Part shown: one piece after another, positions 50,987 to 59,506 of the stretch
Numbering within the stretch: position 1 is the stretch's first letter
Layout: each line of letters begins with the position of its first letter
NCBI GenBank assembly: GCA_963716685.1
Contig: CAVQTR010000003.1
Coordinates: forward strand, 2,728,001 to 2,792,000
Origin: JALYXI01 sp963716685
GTDB taxonomy: Bacteria; Acidobacteriota; Terriglobia; Bryobacterales; Bryobacteraceae
DNA length: 64,000 bases
Direction: 5' to 3'
Notes under the pieces: generated by a model
What the model saw: the letters and a program-made list of their open reading frames with translations, nothing else
The model's database searches: none
What the model was told of the DNA's origin: nothing
Program-made: the position numbers and the translations under genes

Positions 50987-52272
50987 ACGCACTCCTGACG
51001 GACCTGTATGAGCTGACGATGGCCGCCGGTTATTTCGACACCGGCAAAACGGGGGAGCGGGCAACATTCGAACTCACGGTGCGGCGGCTGCCGAGGCATC
51101 GCAACTTCATTGTGGCGGCGGGGCTGGCGCAGGCCGTCGAGTATCTGCTGAACCTGAAATTTGAGGCGGCGGAGATTGAGTATCTTCGCGGGCTGAAGCA
51201 GTTTGCGGGGGCGTCGCCGGAGTTCTTCGAATATCTCCGCGACTTCCGCTTCACGGGCGATCTGTTCGCCGTTCCGGAAGGCACGCCTTTGTTCGCGGGA
51301 GAGCCGATGCTGACCCTGCGGGCGCCGCTGATCGAGGCACAGATGCCGGAGACGTATCTGCTCTCCATGCTGACGTTTCAATCGCTCATCGCCACCAAGG
51401 CGGCGAGGATGGTGGAAGCAGGCGGCGGGCGCGATGTGGTGGAGTTCGGCACGCGCCGCGCGCATACGCCGGAAGCGGGTGTGCTGGGCGCAAGGGCGGC
51501 GTTCATCGGAGGCTGCGCAGGCACCAGCAATACGCTCGCGGGGTTTCAGTACGGCGTGCCGGTGATGGGGACCGCGGCCCACTCCTGGGTAATGTCTTTC
51601 GCCAGCGAATCCGAAGCTTTTCGGAGGATGCAGCAGCTGCTGGGCACGGCGACCGTGCATCTGGTGGATACCTACGACACGCTGGAAGGCACGCGCAAAG
51701 CGATTGAACTCGGCGAGCCGTTCTGGGGAATCCGGCTGGACAGCGGTGATTTCCTGAGCCTTTCGCAACAGGCGCGCGCCATGCTGGACGCCGCCGGATT
51801 TACCGGCGCGAAAATTATGGCGAGCGGCGATCTGGATGAGTACAAAATTAATCAGTTGATAAAGCAAGGCGCGCCGATTGATGCGTTCGGCGTAGGAACT
51901 GAACTGGCGACTTCAGGTGATGCGCCTTCCATGGGCGCGGTCTACAAGATCGTCGAGATCGACGGCCGTTTTACCGCGAAGCGCAGTGAGCAGAAGACGT
52001 CCATACCAGGCTCGAAACAGATCTTTCGCTTCGCCGATCACGATCTGGTGGCGCGCTCGGCGGAATGCGCCACGGGAGCCGAAGCGCTGCTGAAACCGGT
52101 AATGCTGGGCGGCAATCTGCTGCAGCCCATGCCCGATATCCATCAGGCGCGCAAACGCGCGGCGAAAATGCTGGCGGCGCTGCCGGACGCGGTCCGCGGC
52201 ACGGAGCCGGACGACACTTTTCAGGTGCACCAAAGCGCCGCCCTGACGGCGCTGATCGAGAAAACCAAATGA
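50983..52272 (+). CDS. pncB: nicotinate phosphoribosyltransferase
   Basis: 429 residues from a GTG start that overlaps the DUF4340 stop. It converts nicotinate and PRPP to nicotinate mononucleotide in NAD salvage. Motifs include LLTDLYELTMAAGYF at the N-terminus, VEFGTRRAHTPEAG, GCAGTSNTLAG and RLDSGDFLSLS, all typical of the family. The stop overlaps the nicotinamidase-like gene (ATGA). Two consecutive steps of NAD salvage are therefore co-translated with an ABC export module. Confidence 0.94.
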   Translation: MNALLTDLYELTMAAGYFDTGKTGERATFELTVRRLPRHRNFIVAAGLAQAVEYLLNLKFEAAEIEYLRGLKQFAGASPEFFEYLRDFRFTGDLFAVPEGTPLFAGEPMLTLRAPLIEAQMPETYLLSMLTFQSLIATKAARMVEAGGGRDVVEFGTRRAHTPEAGVLGARAAFIGGCAGTSNTLAGFQYGVPVMGTAAHSWVMSFASESEAFRRMQQLLGTATVHLVDTYDTLEGTRKAIELGEPFWGIRLDSGDFLSLSQQARAMLDAAGFTGAKIMASGDLDEYKINQLIKQGAPIDAFGVGTELATSGDAPSMGAVYKIVEIDGRFTAKRSEQKTSIPGSKQIFRFADHDLVARSAECATGAEALLKPVMLGGNLLQPMPDIHQARKRAAKMLAALPDAVRGTEPDDTFQVHQSAALTALIEKTK

Positions 52273-52781
52273 AGCGCGCGTTCTTCGACATCGATACGCA
52301 AATCGATTTCATGTATCCCTCGGGCTCTCTGTATGTGCCCGGCGCCGAGAAGCTAGTGCCGATGATCGCGAACCTGAATCGCTACGCGATGGAGCAGGGT
52401 ATTCCGCTGATTTCGACGGCCTGCACCCATGCGGAAGACGATCCGGAATTCCGCATCTGGGGGCCGCATTGCGTGGCGGGCACAGTGGGATGGCAGAAGC
52501 CGGCGGTGACGCTGGCGGGGCAGCGGATTCTGGAAAAGCAGGAATTGGATATGTTCAGCAGTCCGCTGCTGCCGGGATTGCTGGCGGAGATGGATGCCGA
52601 CGAGTATGTGGTCTACGGCGTGGTGACGGAAGTGTGCGTGAAGTTCGCGGCGGATGGATTGTTGCGCATTGGCAAAAAGGTGAGCATCGTGACCGATGCC
52701 GTGCTCGCGTTCAATGCCGCCAAAGGCGAACAGTATCTGCGAGACTTCGCCGGAGCAAAAATCAGTTCTTCAGAGATTTAG
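52269..52781 (+). CDS. pncA: nicotinamidase/isochorismatase-family hydrolase
   Basis: About 170 residues from the ATG at 52269, which overlaps the pncB stop. The cysteine-hydrolase triad is recognisable: Asp9 (FFDIDTQIDF), Lys90 (ILEKQELD) and Cys123 (VVTEVCVKFAADG). In this context it most likely turns nicotinamide to nicotinate, the substrate of PncB. The 3' end overlaps the convergent amidohydrolase gene by 20 bases. Another isochorismatase-like activity cannot be excluded by sequence alone. Confidence 0.87.
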   Translation: MKRAFFDIDTQIDFMYPSGSLYVPGAEKLVPMIANLNRYAMEQGIPLISTACTHAEDDPEFRIWGPHCVAGTVGWQKPAVTLAGQRILEKQELDMFSSPLLPGLLAEMDADEYVVYGVVTEVCVKFAADGLLRIGKKVSIVTDAVLAFNAAKGEQYLRDFAGAKISSSEI

Positions 52782-54135
52782 AAACCTGAAGAGCGATGGC
52801 GCGGGCCTGGGCTTTGATCTGGGCGGCGTTCAGCGTCAGGCAGCGGCGGTCGCGGACCACTAAGCGTCCGTTGACCATCACGTCGCTGACGTCAGACCCT
52901 TTCAGCGCGTAGACCATCTGCGAATAGACGTCGTACAGCGGCACGGCGTTGGCCGCGTCGAGGCTAACGGTGATCAGGTCTGCCAGTTTGCCTCGTTCGA
53001 GCGAGCCGATTTTGGCTTCGAGCCCGAGAACGCGCGCGCCGCCGAGTGTTGCCATTTCGATCGCGGTGACAGCGGGCAGCGCCTGCGGATCGAGCGTGGC
53101 GACTTTCTGGAGCTTGGATGCGAGGTCCATCTCCTCGAACATGTTCAGGTCGTTGTTGCTGCCGGCGGGGCCGTCGGGACCAAGGCCCACGTGGACACCG
53201 GCTGCCAGCATCTTCTCCACTGGCGCGATGCCGCTGGCCAGCTTCATATTGCTCGATGGGCAGTGAGCCACGCCGACATTTTTGGCTTTCAGGATCTGAA
53301 TATCGTCATCATCCACCCAGACCCCGTGCGCGATCACCGTGCGGCCGTCGAACACACCCAGTGAATCGAGATAGCGCACCGGGCTCATGTGATGCTGCGC
53401 TTCGGAATCTTCGTTTTCCTTTTTGGTTTCGGAAACGTGGATCACGAGCGGCGCTTGAAAACGGTTGGCGAGAGCGCGCGCGGCCTGCAGCGTCTCCCCG
53501 GAGTTGGTGTAGATGGCGTGCGGCGCGACGGCGGGAACGATCAGGGAATCGTCGTGGAAGCGCGCGAGGAACTTCTCGATCCGGGCCAAAGCGTCGGCGG
53601 GTGTTTTGGCGTCGGGAACGGGAAAGCCGATGACGGTTTCTCCCAGCACGCCACGCATGCCCGCTTCCTTAGCTGCCTCGGCGGCCACTTCCTCGAAGTA
53701 GTACATGTCGGTGAAGGTGGTCGTTCCGGAGAGCAGCATCTCGAGACAGCCAAGCCGCGTTCCCCAGCGCACGAAGTCCGGAGTGACGTTTTTGGCTTCG
53801 GCGGGAAAGATGAAATGTTCCAGCCAGTCCTGCAGCTTCCGGTCATCGGCAATGCCGCGCAGCAGGGACATCGCGGCGTGCGTGTGCGTGTTGATCAGGC
53901 CTGGCGCGATGAGCGCGTCGGGACGGTCGAGCCGCTGCTTCGGTTGAAAGCGGCGGTCGATTTCGGCGCGCGTACCAATTGCCGCGATATGATCGCCCAC
54001 CACCGCGACCGCGCCATTTTCGATGAGCCGCCGTTGGGCGTCCATCGTTACGACATAACGAGCGCTGAGAACCCAGTCGGCCGGTTCGGCGCGGACAATG
54101 CCGGCGAGCAGCAGCAGACTACAAAAAAGTCGCAT
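52762..54135 (-). CDS. exported amidohydrolase (MtaD/adenosine-deaminase-like)
   Basis: About 457 residues from the ATG at 54135. It begins with a signal peptide (MRLFCSLLLLAGIVRA). The metal site of cyclic deaminases is present: NTHTHAAMSLLRG (His84, His86), VIHVSETKKE, VIAHGVWV and GLGPDGPAGSNNDLN. Relatives deaminate 5-methylthioadenosine, S-adenosylhomocysteine or adenosine. It is the last gene of the nucleoside run and its start overlaps cytidine deaminase by 17 bases. I infer a periplasmic deaminase that acts on purine nucleosides before or during uptake. Export is unusual for this family. Confidence 0.88.
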   Translation of the reverse strand: MRLFCSLLLLAGIVRAEPADWVLSARYVVTMDAQRRLIENGAVAVVGDHIAAIGTRAEIDRRFQPKQRLDRPDALIAPGLINTHTHAAMSLLRGIADDRKLQDWLEHFIFPAEAKNVTPDFVRWGTRLGCLEMLLSGTTTFTDMYYFEEVAAEAAKEAGMRGVLGETVIGFPVPDAKTPADALARIEKFLARFHDDSLIVPAVAPHAIYTNSGETLQAARALANRFQAPLVIHVSETKKENEDSEAQHHMSPVRYLDSLGVFDGRTVIAHGVWVDDDDIQILKAKNVGVAHCPSSNMKLASGIAPVEKMLAAGVHVGLGPDGPAGSNNDLNMFEEMDLASKLQKVATLDPQALPAVTAIEMATLGGARVLGLEAKIGSLERGKLADLITVSLDAANAVPLYDVYSQMVYALKGSDVSDVMVNGRLVVRDRRCLTLNAAQIKAQARAIALQVSKSLKN

Positions 54136-54499
54136 CGAAGGCCCGCGGGAACAGGGTGGAGAGACGAAGGGTTTCGAAAAGGCCGTGCATGTTGCAGAGC
54201 GTGAGTTCGGCATCACCGCAGAACTCCCACAAAATCTGGCGGCACGCGCCGCAGGGAGGCGTCAGGCGGTCAGTATCGACAGCGACGGCGATGCGGTGGA
54301 AGCGCTTTGCTCCTTCGGAGATGCCTTTGAAGATGGCCACGCGTTCGGCGCAGAGCGTCAGGCCGTAGGTGGCGTTCTCCACGTTGCAGCCGGTGAACAC
54401 GCGGCCGGTTTCATCCTCCACGGCGGCGCCCACGCGGAAGTGCGAGTAGGGAGCATGCGCGAATTCGCGCGCCTGGATAGCAGCTTCCACCAAGGTCAT
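54119..54499 (-). CDS. cdd: cytidine deaminase
   Basis: 126 residues from the ATG at 54499, which overlaps the stop of the purine-phosphorylase gene (ATGA). The zinc site is complete: CAERVA (Cys50, catalytic Glu52) and PCGACRQ (Cys83, Cys86). The substrate loop FTGCNVENATYG is standard. It deaminates cytidine and deoxycytidine to uridine and deoxyuridine for use by the pyrimidine phosphorylase encoded upstream. Small homotetrameric type by length. Confidence 0.93.
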   Translation of the reverse strand: MTLVEAAIQAREFAHAPYSHFRVGAAVEDETGRVFTGCNVENATYGLTLCAERVAIFKGISEGAKRFHRIAVAVDTDRLTPPCGACRQILWEFCGDAELTLCNMHGLFETLRLSTLFPRAFDATFL

Positions 54500-55302
54500 G
54501 CGAGCCTCGGGAGAATGGCCTGCAGCAGTCGCACAAGCTGGCCGCGGACGCGGTTGCCGATCGCGAGCACTTCCTGATGATCGAGTTTCTTCCCGGAAAT
54601 GCCGGAGGCAAGATTGGTCACGCACGAAATGCCGAGCACTTTCATTCCCATGTGATTTGCGGCAATGACTTCGGGCACGGTGGACATGCCGACAAGATCT
54701 GCGCCGATGGCTCGCAGATAACGAATCTCGGCCGGTGTTTCGTAGCTGGGGCCTGGGAGTGCGGCGTACACGCCTTCGGCCAGATGCACGCCCATCTCTC
54801 CGGCTTCTTCCTGCGCGATCTGGCGGAAGTGCACGGAGTACGGTTCGGTCATATCGGGAAAGCGCGGCCCGAGATCATCGAGATTGGGACCCGTCAGCGG
54901 ATTCGCGCCCTGCAGGTTGATGTGATCGGAGATCAGCACCAGTGCGCCTTCCTGCAGATGCGCGCCGATGCCGCCGGCCGCGTTGGTGACCACGAGCGAA
55001 CGCACCCCGAGCGCGCCGAGCACGCGAACACCGAAGGCCGCTTCTGCCGCGGTATAGCCTTCATAAATATGGACACGGCCAGCCATAACGGCGAGGGGAA
55101 GCGCGCCAAGGCGTCCGACGACCAGCCTGCCCGCGTGACCGATGGCGGTGGACGCCGGAAAGCCGGGAATCTCAGCGTAGGGAATAGCGATGGCATCGGA
55201 GAGTTCGTCCGCAAATGCGCCGAGGCCGCTGCCCAGGATAACGGCGACGGTGGGGCGCAGCGCGGTTTGGGAAGCGACGAAATCGCGCGCCTGGGCGATC
55301 AC
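54496..55302 (-). CDS. purine-nucleoside phosphorylase, trimeric type
   Basis: 268 residues. It splits inosine or guanosine with phosphate to base and ribose-1-phosphate. The signature includes VAVILGSGLGAFAD, MAGRVHIYEGY, VVTNAAGGIG, LPGPSYETPAEIRYLRAIGADLVGMST (given in two parts, LPGPSYETPAEI and RYLRAIGADLVGMST) and CVTNLASGI. The start overlaps the NupC stop (ATGA), and the stop overlaps the cytidine-deaminase start. Deoxynucleosides are probably also used. Specificity for methylthioadenosine is less likely by motif. Confidence 0.92.
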   Translation of the reverse strand: MIAQARDFVASQTALRPTVAVILGSGLGAFADELSDAIAIPYAEIPGFPASTAIGHAGRLVVGRLGALPLAVMAGRVHIYEGYTAAEAAFGVRVLGALGVRSLVVTNAAGGIGAHLQEGALVLISDHINLQGANPLTGPNLDDLGPRFPDMTEPYSVHFRQIAQEEAGEMGVHLAEGVYAALPGPSYETPAEIRYLRAIGADLVGMSTVPEVIAANHMGMKVLGISCVTNLASGISGKKLDHQEVLAIGNRVRGQLVRLLQAILPRLA

Positions 55303-56556
55303 AGCAGCATTCCCGCGATGCAGGCAGACATGAAGTTAGCCATGGAACCGGCGGCCACCGCGCGCATGCCGAGGCGAGCCAGATCCGGTTTGCGGCTGGG
55401 AGCCAGCGCGCCGATGCCGCCGATCTGAATCGCAATGGAGCTGAAGTTCGCGAACCCGCAGAGGGCGAACGTGGCAATGGTGACCGAGCGCGGATTGAGG
55501 TGTTCGCGCAGGGTGGCGAGATCCAAAAACGCCACGAATTCATTCAGGACCAGGCGGGTGCCCAGCAGATTGCCAATGGAGGCGCAATCGTTCCAGGCGA
55601 CGCCCATCAGCCAGGCAAGCGGAGCGAAAACGAAGCCGAAAATCTGCTGCAGCGAAGCGGGCAGCCAGCCGAGCAGCGGGAGCGTATGCAGCCAGCCGAG
55701 GATCCCGTTGCACATCGCAATCAGAGCAAGAAAGGCGATGAGCATCGCGCCGATGTTGAGCGCGAGATGCAGCCCGTCGCCGGCACCCTGCGCGGCGGCA
55801 TCGATCACGTTGACAGCGGTCTTCTCCAGTTTCACTTCCACTTTGCCGGCCGTCGCCGGCATATCCAACTTCCGGGATGATGATCTTGGCCAGCATGATG
55901 GTGGCGGGCGCGGTCATGATCACGGCGGTAAGCAGATGCTCAATTTTGACGTGCGCCACAGCGACATAAGCCACCATGACCGCGCCGGATACGTGCGCCA
56001 TGCCGCTGACCATGATGGTGAACAGCTCGGATTCCGTCATGCCGGCGATGAAGGGCCGGATGGTGAGCGGCGCTTCGGTCTGGCCCATGAAGATGCTGGC
56101 GGCGACGTTAAGCGACTCCGCACCACTGGCGCCGAACACTTTTTGCATGGCGACGGCCATGGCGCGCACCAGCACCTGCATCACGCCCAGATAGTACATG
56201 ATGGCGAAGAACGAGGCGATGAAGATGACGATGGGCAGAACCTGAAAGGCGAAAAAGACGCCGGAGCCCGCGCCAAGGCCCTGCAGGAATTTGGGGAAGG
56301 ACCCGGTGCCGTTGCCAAGCGGACCGAAGACAAACTCACTGCCAGCGACGGAGTAACCGAGCATGGCATTGACGCCCTGCCCAATGCGCTGGAAGATCAG
56401 GCCGAAATTCGTTTTGAGAACGATGACCGCGAAGGCCAGCTGCAGGCCCAGGCCCCAGAACAGGATGCGCGGCTTGATGGAACGTTTGTGAGAGGAAAGC
56501 AGCCAGGCGACCGCGAGGATAGCAATGATCCCGAGAAGGCCGGTGAATCGGCCCAT
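55299..56556 (-). pseudogene. nupC: NupC-type concentrative nucleoside transporter, interrupted by a frameshift
   Basis: Two overlapping minus-strand frames together make one NupC-like protein of about 418 residues, the normal length. Residues 1-230 (from 56556) hold TNFGLIFQRIGQGVNAML, GSFPKFLQG and MGQTEAPLTIRPF. At about 55866-55870, after AKIIIPEV, the frame changes. The second part (to 55299) continues with TAVNVIDAAAQGAGDGLHLA, NEFVAFLDL and LCGFANFSSIAIQIGG, the C-terminal core. One base too many or missing explains it. No slippery sequence is seen. Either a recent mutation or a sequencing error broke the gene; it couples at its end to the purine phosphorylase. Confidence 0.8.
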
Positions 56557-56559
56557 TAA

Positions 56560-57864
56560 TTAGCTGACGACCTCGAGAATCAGTTCCCGTTCGTCTGGCT
56601 TCTGGCTCGAGATGCGGAACGCGTCTTCCACGGTTTCCGCCGCTTCTTCAAGAGAAGTTTCCTGGGTGTAGTAGAGGCGGCACAGCACCGCGCCGGCGTC
56701 CACCTTCTCGCCCATTTTCACTTCGAGAATGACGCCCACGGCGTGATCCACTGTGTCTTCCTTGCGCTCGCGGCCCGCGCCCATCATGGTGGAAGCACGG
56801 CCGATATCCTCGGCATTGATGCCGCTGACGTAACCCGCGCGGGACGTGGTGATCTCGCGCATCCCGGTCGCATTCGGCAGCAGTTCGAATTTCTCGAGCG
56901 CCTGCGGATTGCCGCCCTGGGCTTCGACAACCTGTCTGAACTTCTTGTAGGCGGAGCCGTCGGACAGCTTCTTCTCGGCAAGCTCGCGCGCTTCCTCGAG
57001 AGTCTTGGTGATGCGGCCGAGGAAGATCATACGCGAGGCCAGCTCCACCGAAAGGCGGCGGAGATCTTCCGGGCCTTCGTTGTGCAGGGTCTGCGAAACT
57101 TCCATCACCTCGAGCGCGTTGCCGATCGCATAGCCGAGCGGCTGGTTCATATCTGTGATCAGCGCCTGGACCCGCTTGTCCATGCGCCGGCCAATGCCGA
57201 CCATCATGGCAGCCAGGCGGCGCGCGTCCACCTGCTTCTTGATGAACGCGCCCGCTCCCACTTTGACATCCAGAACGAGGGCGTCCATGCCTTCCGCCAG
57301 CTTTTTGGACATGATGGAGGAGGCGATGAGCGGGATGGATTCCACCGTCCCGGTGACGTCGCGCAGGGCGTAGAGCTTCTTATCGGCGGGAGCGAACTCT
57401 TCCGTCTGTCCGATGAAGGCGAGACCGAGTTCGGAAAGCTGCTGATGGAACTGTTCGAGCGAGAGATCCGTGCGGAAACCAGGGATGGATTCGAGCTTGT
57501 CGAGCGTGCCGCCGGTATGCCCCAGCGCGCGGCCGGACATCATCGGAACAATCACACCCGCGGCCGCCGCGATGGGCGCGGAGATCAGACTGGTCTTATC
57601 GCCAACGCCGCCCGTGGAATGCTTATCCACTTTGACACCGGGGATTCCGGACAGATCGATTGTCGATCCCGAGTTCATCATGCTTTCGGTGACAGCGCTC
57701 ACCTCGCGGTCTGTCATGCCAGTGAAAAACACGGCCATGAGGAACGCGGACATCTGGTAATCGGGGATTTCGCCGGACGTATATCCATTGACTAGAAAAG
57801 CGATTTCCTCGGGAGATAGCTCCTCGGCGGCGCGCTTGCGCTGGATCAGATCAACAGTTCGCAT
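56560..57864 (-). CDS. pyrimidine-nucleoside (thymidine) phosphorylase
   Basis: About 434 residues from the ATG at 57864 (MRTVDLIQRKRAAEELS). It cleaves thymidine or uridine with phosphate. The active-site signature is DKHSTGGVGDKTSL and GRALGHTGGTLDKLESI; the C-terminal domain with RAGYVSGINAEDIG and HAVGVILEVKMGEKV is complete. It is the first gene of the nucleoside-scavenging run, 3 bases upstream of the transporter. Thymidine phosphorylase (DeoA) and broader pyrimidine phosphorylase (Pdp) cannot be separated by eye. Confidence 0.92.
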   Translation of the reverse strand: MRTVDLIQRKRAAEELSPEEIAFLVNGYTSGEIPDYQMSAFLMAVFFTGMTDREVSAVTESMMNSGSTIDLSGIPGVKVDKHSTGGVGDKTSLISAPIAAAAGVIVPMMSGRALGHTGGTLDKLESIPGFRTDLSLEQFHQQLSELGLAFIGQTEEFAPADKKLYALRDVTGTVESIPLIASSIMSKKLAEGMDALVLDVKVGAGAFIKKQVDARRLAAMMVGIGRRMDKRVQALITDMNQPLGYAIGNALEVMEVSQTLHNEGPEDLRRLSVELASRMIFLGRITKTLEEARELAEKKLSDGSAYKKFRQVVEAQGGNPQALEKFELLPNATGMREITTSRAGYVSGINAEDIGRASTMMGAGRERKEDTVDHAVGVILEVKMGEKVDAGAVLCRLYYTQETSLEEAAETVEDAFRISSQKPDERELILEVVS

Positions 57865-57893
57865 GAGAAAGAAACCCAAGCCTACCATCTTAA

Positions 57894-57919
57894 GCAACTG
57901 AAAGTAAAGGAATAGTTGC
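57894..57919. promoter_or_regulatory. spaced inverted repeat upstream of the nucleoside operon
   Basis: GCAACT (57894-57899) and AGTTGC (57914-57919) are perfect arms 14 bases apart, in the gap between the nucleoside operon start and the Thr/Pro-rich gene. Placement suits a repressor site, but the arms are short. Confidence 0.3.
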
Positions 57920-57956
57920 CCGCAGATGCACAAAAACGGAGGGGTTTTGGGGCCGC

Positions 57957-58556
57957 TCAGGCCTTCGGTGTGGTGGACATCAGGTCGCGCCCAAGCGCCT
58001 GGTTCACCTGCTGCCAGGCCTGGCTGCCAGGCGCCTCGCCGTAGTTGTTGAACAGATAGGCGAGAATGCCGGCGTTCAGTTTCAGCTGAGAGCCATCGGC
58101 ATTGGTGAAGGCGATGTCGCGCGTGGGGACGGAGGTGGACCAGCCGCCGCCGTAATCCGGTTCGTTGACCACCTTGCCGCCGAGCATGGTGGCAAGCGCG
58201 TTCGCCGTGTCGGCGGTGGCTAGTTCTTCCGGGTTCATAGGCGTGGAGGTCGTGAAGCCGTCCACCGTGACGTTCTGTTCGAAGGTGAACGGCGTGGCAG
58301 GTGTGGCGGACGCCGCAGGCGTCGGAGCAGCTGGTGTGGTTGCCGCAGGGGTGGTGGCAGCCGGGGTGGTTGCCGCCGGACCAGCCGTGGTGGTGTCGGC
58401 CGGAACGGCTTTCGTTTCCGCCGCGGAGGCGCTCACGATGGGGTTAAACAGCTGGGCGAACGAGCTCTCATCGCCCGGAGCCCACGGTTTGGTGGATGGC
58501 GGGGCAGAAACGGCGGTTGTTGAAGCGGAGAGTGGCTGAATCATGGTGAGTACCAT
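57957..58556 (-). CDS. Thr/Ala/Pro-rich protein of unknown function
   Basis: About 199 residues from the ATG at 58556; a second in-frame ATG at 58544 is also possible. No signal peptide is clear. A low-complexity stretch near residues 55-85 consists of repeats of ATTPA. The C-terminal ~110 residues are more ordered (FTFEQNVTVDGFTTSTPMN, AYLFNNYGEAPGSQAWQQVNQAL). The Tyr/Trp-rich end may be a small domain. I do not recognise a family. Confidence 0.6.
   Translation of the reverse strand: MVLTMIQPLSASTTAVSAPPSTKPWAPGDESSFAQLFNPIVSASAAETKAVPADTTTAGPAATTPAATTPAATTPAAPTPAASATPATPFTFEQNVTVDGFTTSTPMNPEELATADTANALATMLGGKVVNEPDYGGGWSTSVPTRDIAFTNADGSQLKLNAGILAYLFNNYGEAPGSQAWQQVNQALGRDLMSTTPKA
58333..58377. 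repeat. three imperfect 15-base tandem repeats in the Thr/Pro-rich gene
   Basis: Three consecutive copies at 58333-58347, 58348-58362 and 58363-58377 differ at a few positions (for example GGTGTGGTTGCCGCA and GGGGTGGTTGCCGCC). On the minus strand they encode the Ala-Thr-Thr-Pro-Ala repeat. Confidence 0.6.
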
Positions 58557-58648
58557 GCACCTGAAACGCCCCCACCGCCGTATTAAAATCAACGGCTTAC
58601 CGCCTGCCATGCGGCAAACTTTCGGCGTGCGGCAGAAATTGGCCGCGC

Positions 58649-59506
58649 CTAATCCACCGGCTTCCAGCCTTTGGCCGGATCAAACGAAGCGGGCCTCGGT
58701 CCCTTTGGTCCCAGATCTCTCTCGTAGACTACCCCGTCCTGATTCACGATAAACGTGTGAACCCCGGAGACGCCATACTGCGCCGGATACGCCACCAGCG
58801 CAAAGCCGCCGATCATCGAACCCTTCACCACATAGTTATGCGCCCCGCCGGGAGCATTGGGCCCCTGGGAAGTCAGGATACGGAAGTAGTACCCGTGGTA
58901 AGGCTTCGATTTCGGGCTGCTGCCATCGGCCTCCACAAACGGCTGCGGCACCAGCCCGGCCACATCCTTCTGCCCAAACAGCGAATCAGCGGGTCCGGAA
59001 AGATGTTGCGCGTATTCCTGCATGCCGTGCTGGTCGCGTGCCCGCGCGGCGTAACTCTGCTGCGCCTGCACGTAACCGGCGCAGATTTCCATGGCGTCCA
59101 GCTCGTCCGCTCCGATTCGGCGCGCGCGCATTTCGAGGTTGCCCTGGCTCGCATCGAAGCTCCACTTGCCGTTCCTCCGGACAATCGGCACGGGAAACGG
59201 CCAGTCCTGCGAACCAATCACCAGCAAAACCCGGTTCGGACTCAGAGGATCCTTCTGAATCCTGTGTTTCGAGCGCGCCAGTTTGGCGAACTGTGTGCGC
59301 TCGGTCTGGTCCTGCTGCGGGTTACCGGACGAGACCACCATCTTTTCGCCGGGTCCGAAGATGGCGGAAAGCGCAGCCTCGTCATTCCGCTCGGCCGCCT
59401 GAATGGCAGCCTCGGCGGCCTGTTCAGGCGAATCAAAGGTGCGATTCGTCTGAGCCCAGACCGCCAGAGGAAGGCTGACCAGAACAGAAAGGGCCAGAGA
59501 CCTCAT
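58649..59506 (-). CDS. DUF2950 exported protein
   Basis: 285 residues with a signal peptide (MRSLALSVLVSLPLAVWA). The order of motifs matches DUF2950: FDSPEQAAEAAIQAAERND at the start, NGKWSFDASQG in the middle and PYHGYYFRILTSQGPNAPGGA with FALVAYPAQYGVSGVHTFIVN near the end. The function is unknown. It starts immediately before the stop codon of the DUF3300 gene (adjacent), and the two families commonly occur together, which implies one operon and a shared envelope role. Confidence 0.88.
   Translation of the reverse strand: MRSLALSVLVSLPLAVWAQTNRTFDSPEQAAEAAIQAAERNDEAALSAIFGPGEKMVVSSGNPQQDQTERTQFAKLARSKHRIQKDPLSPNRVLLVIGSQDWPFPVPIVRRNGKWSFDASQGNLEMRARRIGADELDAMEICAGYVQAQQSYAARARDQHGMQEYAQHLSGPADSLFGQKDVAGLVPQPFVEADGSSPKSKPYHGYYFRILTSQGPNAPGGAHNYVVKGSMIGGFALVAYPAQYGVSGVHTFIVNQDGVVYERDLGPKGPRPASFDPAKGWKPVD

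Noticed and set aside
58333..58377. Short tandem repeats as a CRISPR or VNTR element
   Set aside because: Copies are contiguous with no spacers and are explained by the Thr/Ala/Pro-rich coding repeat.
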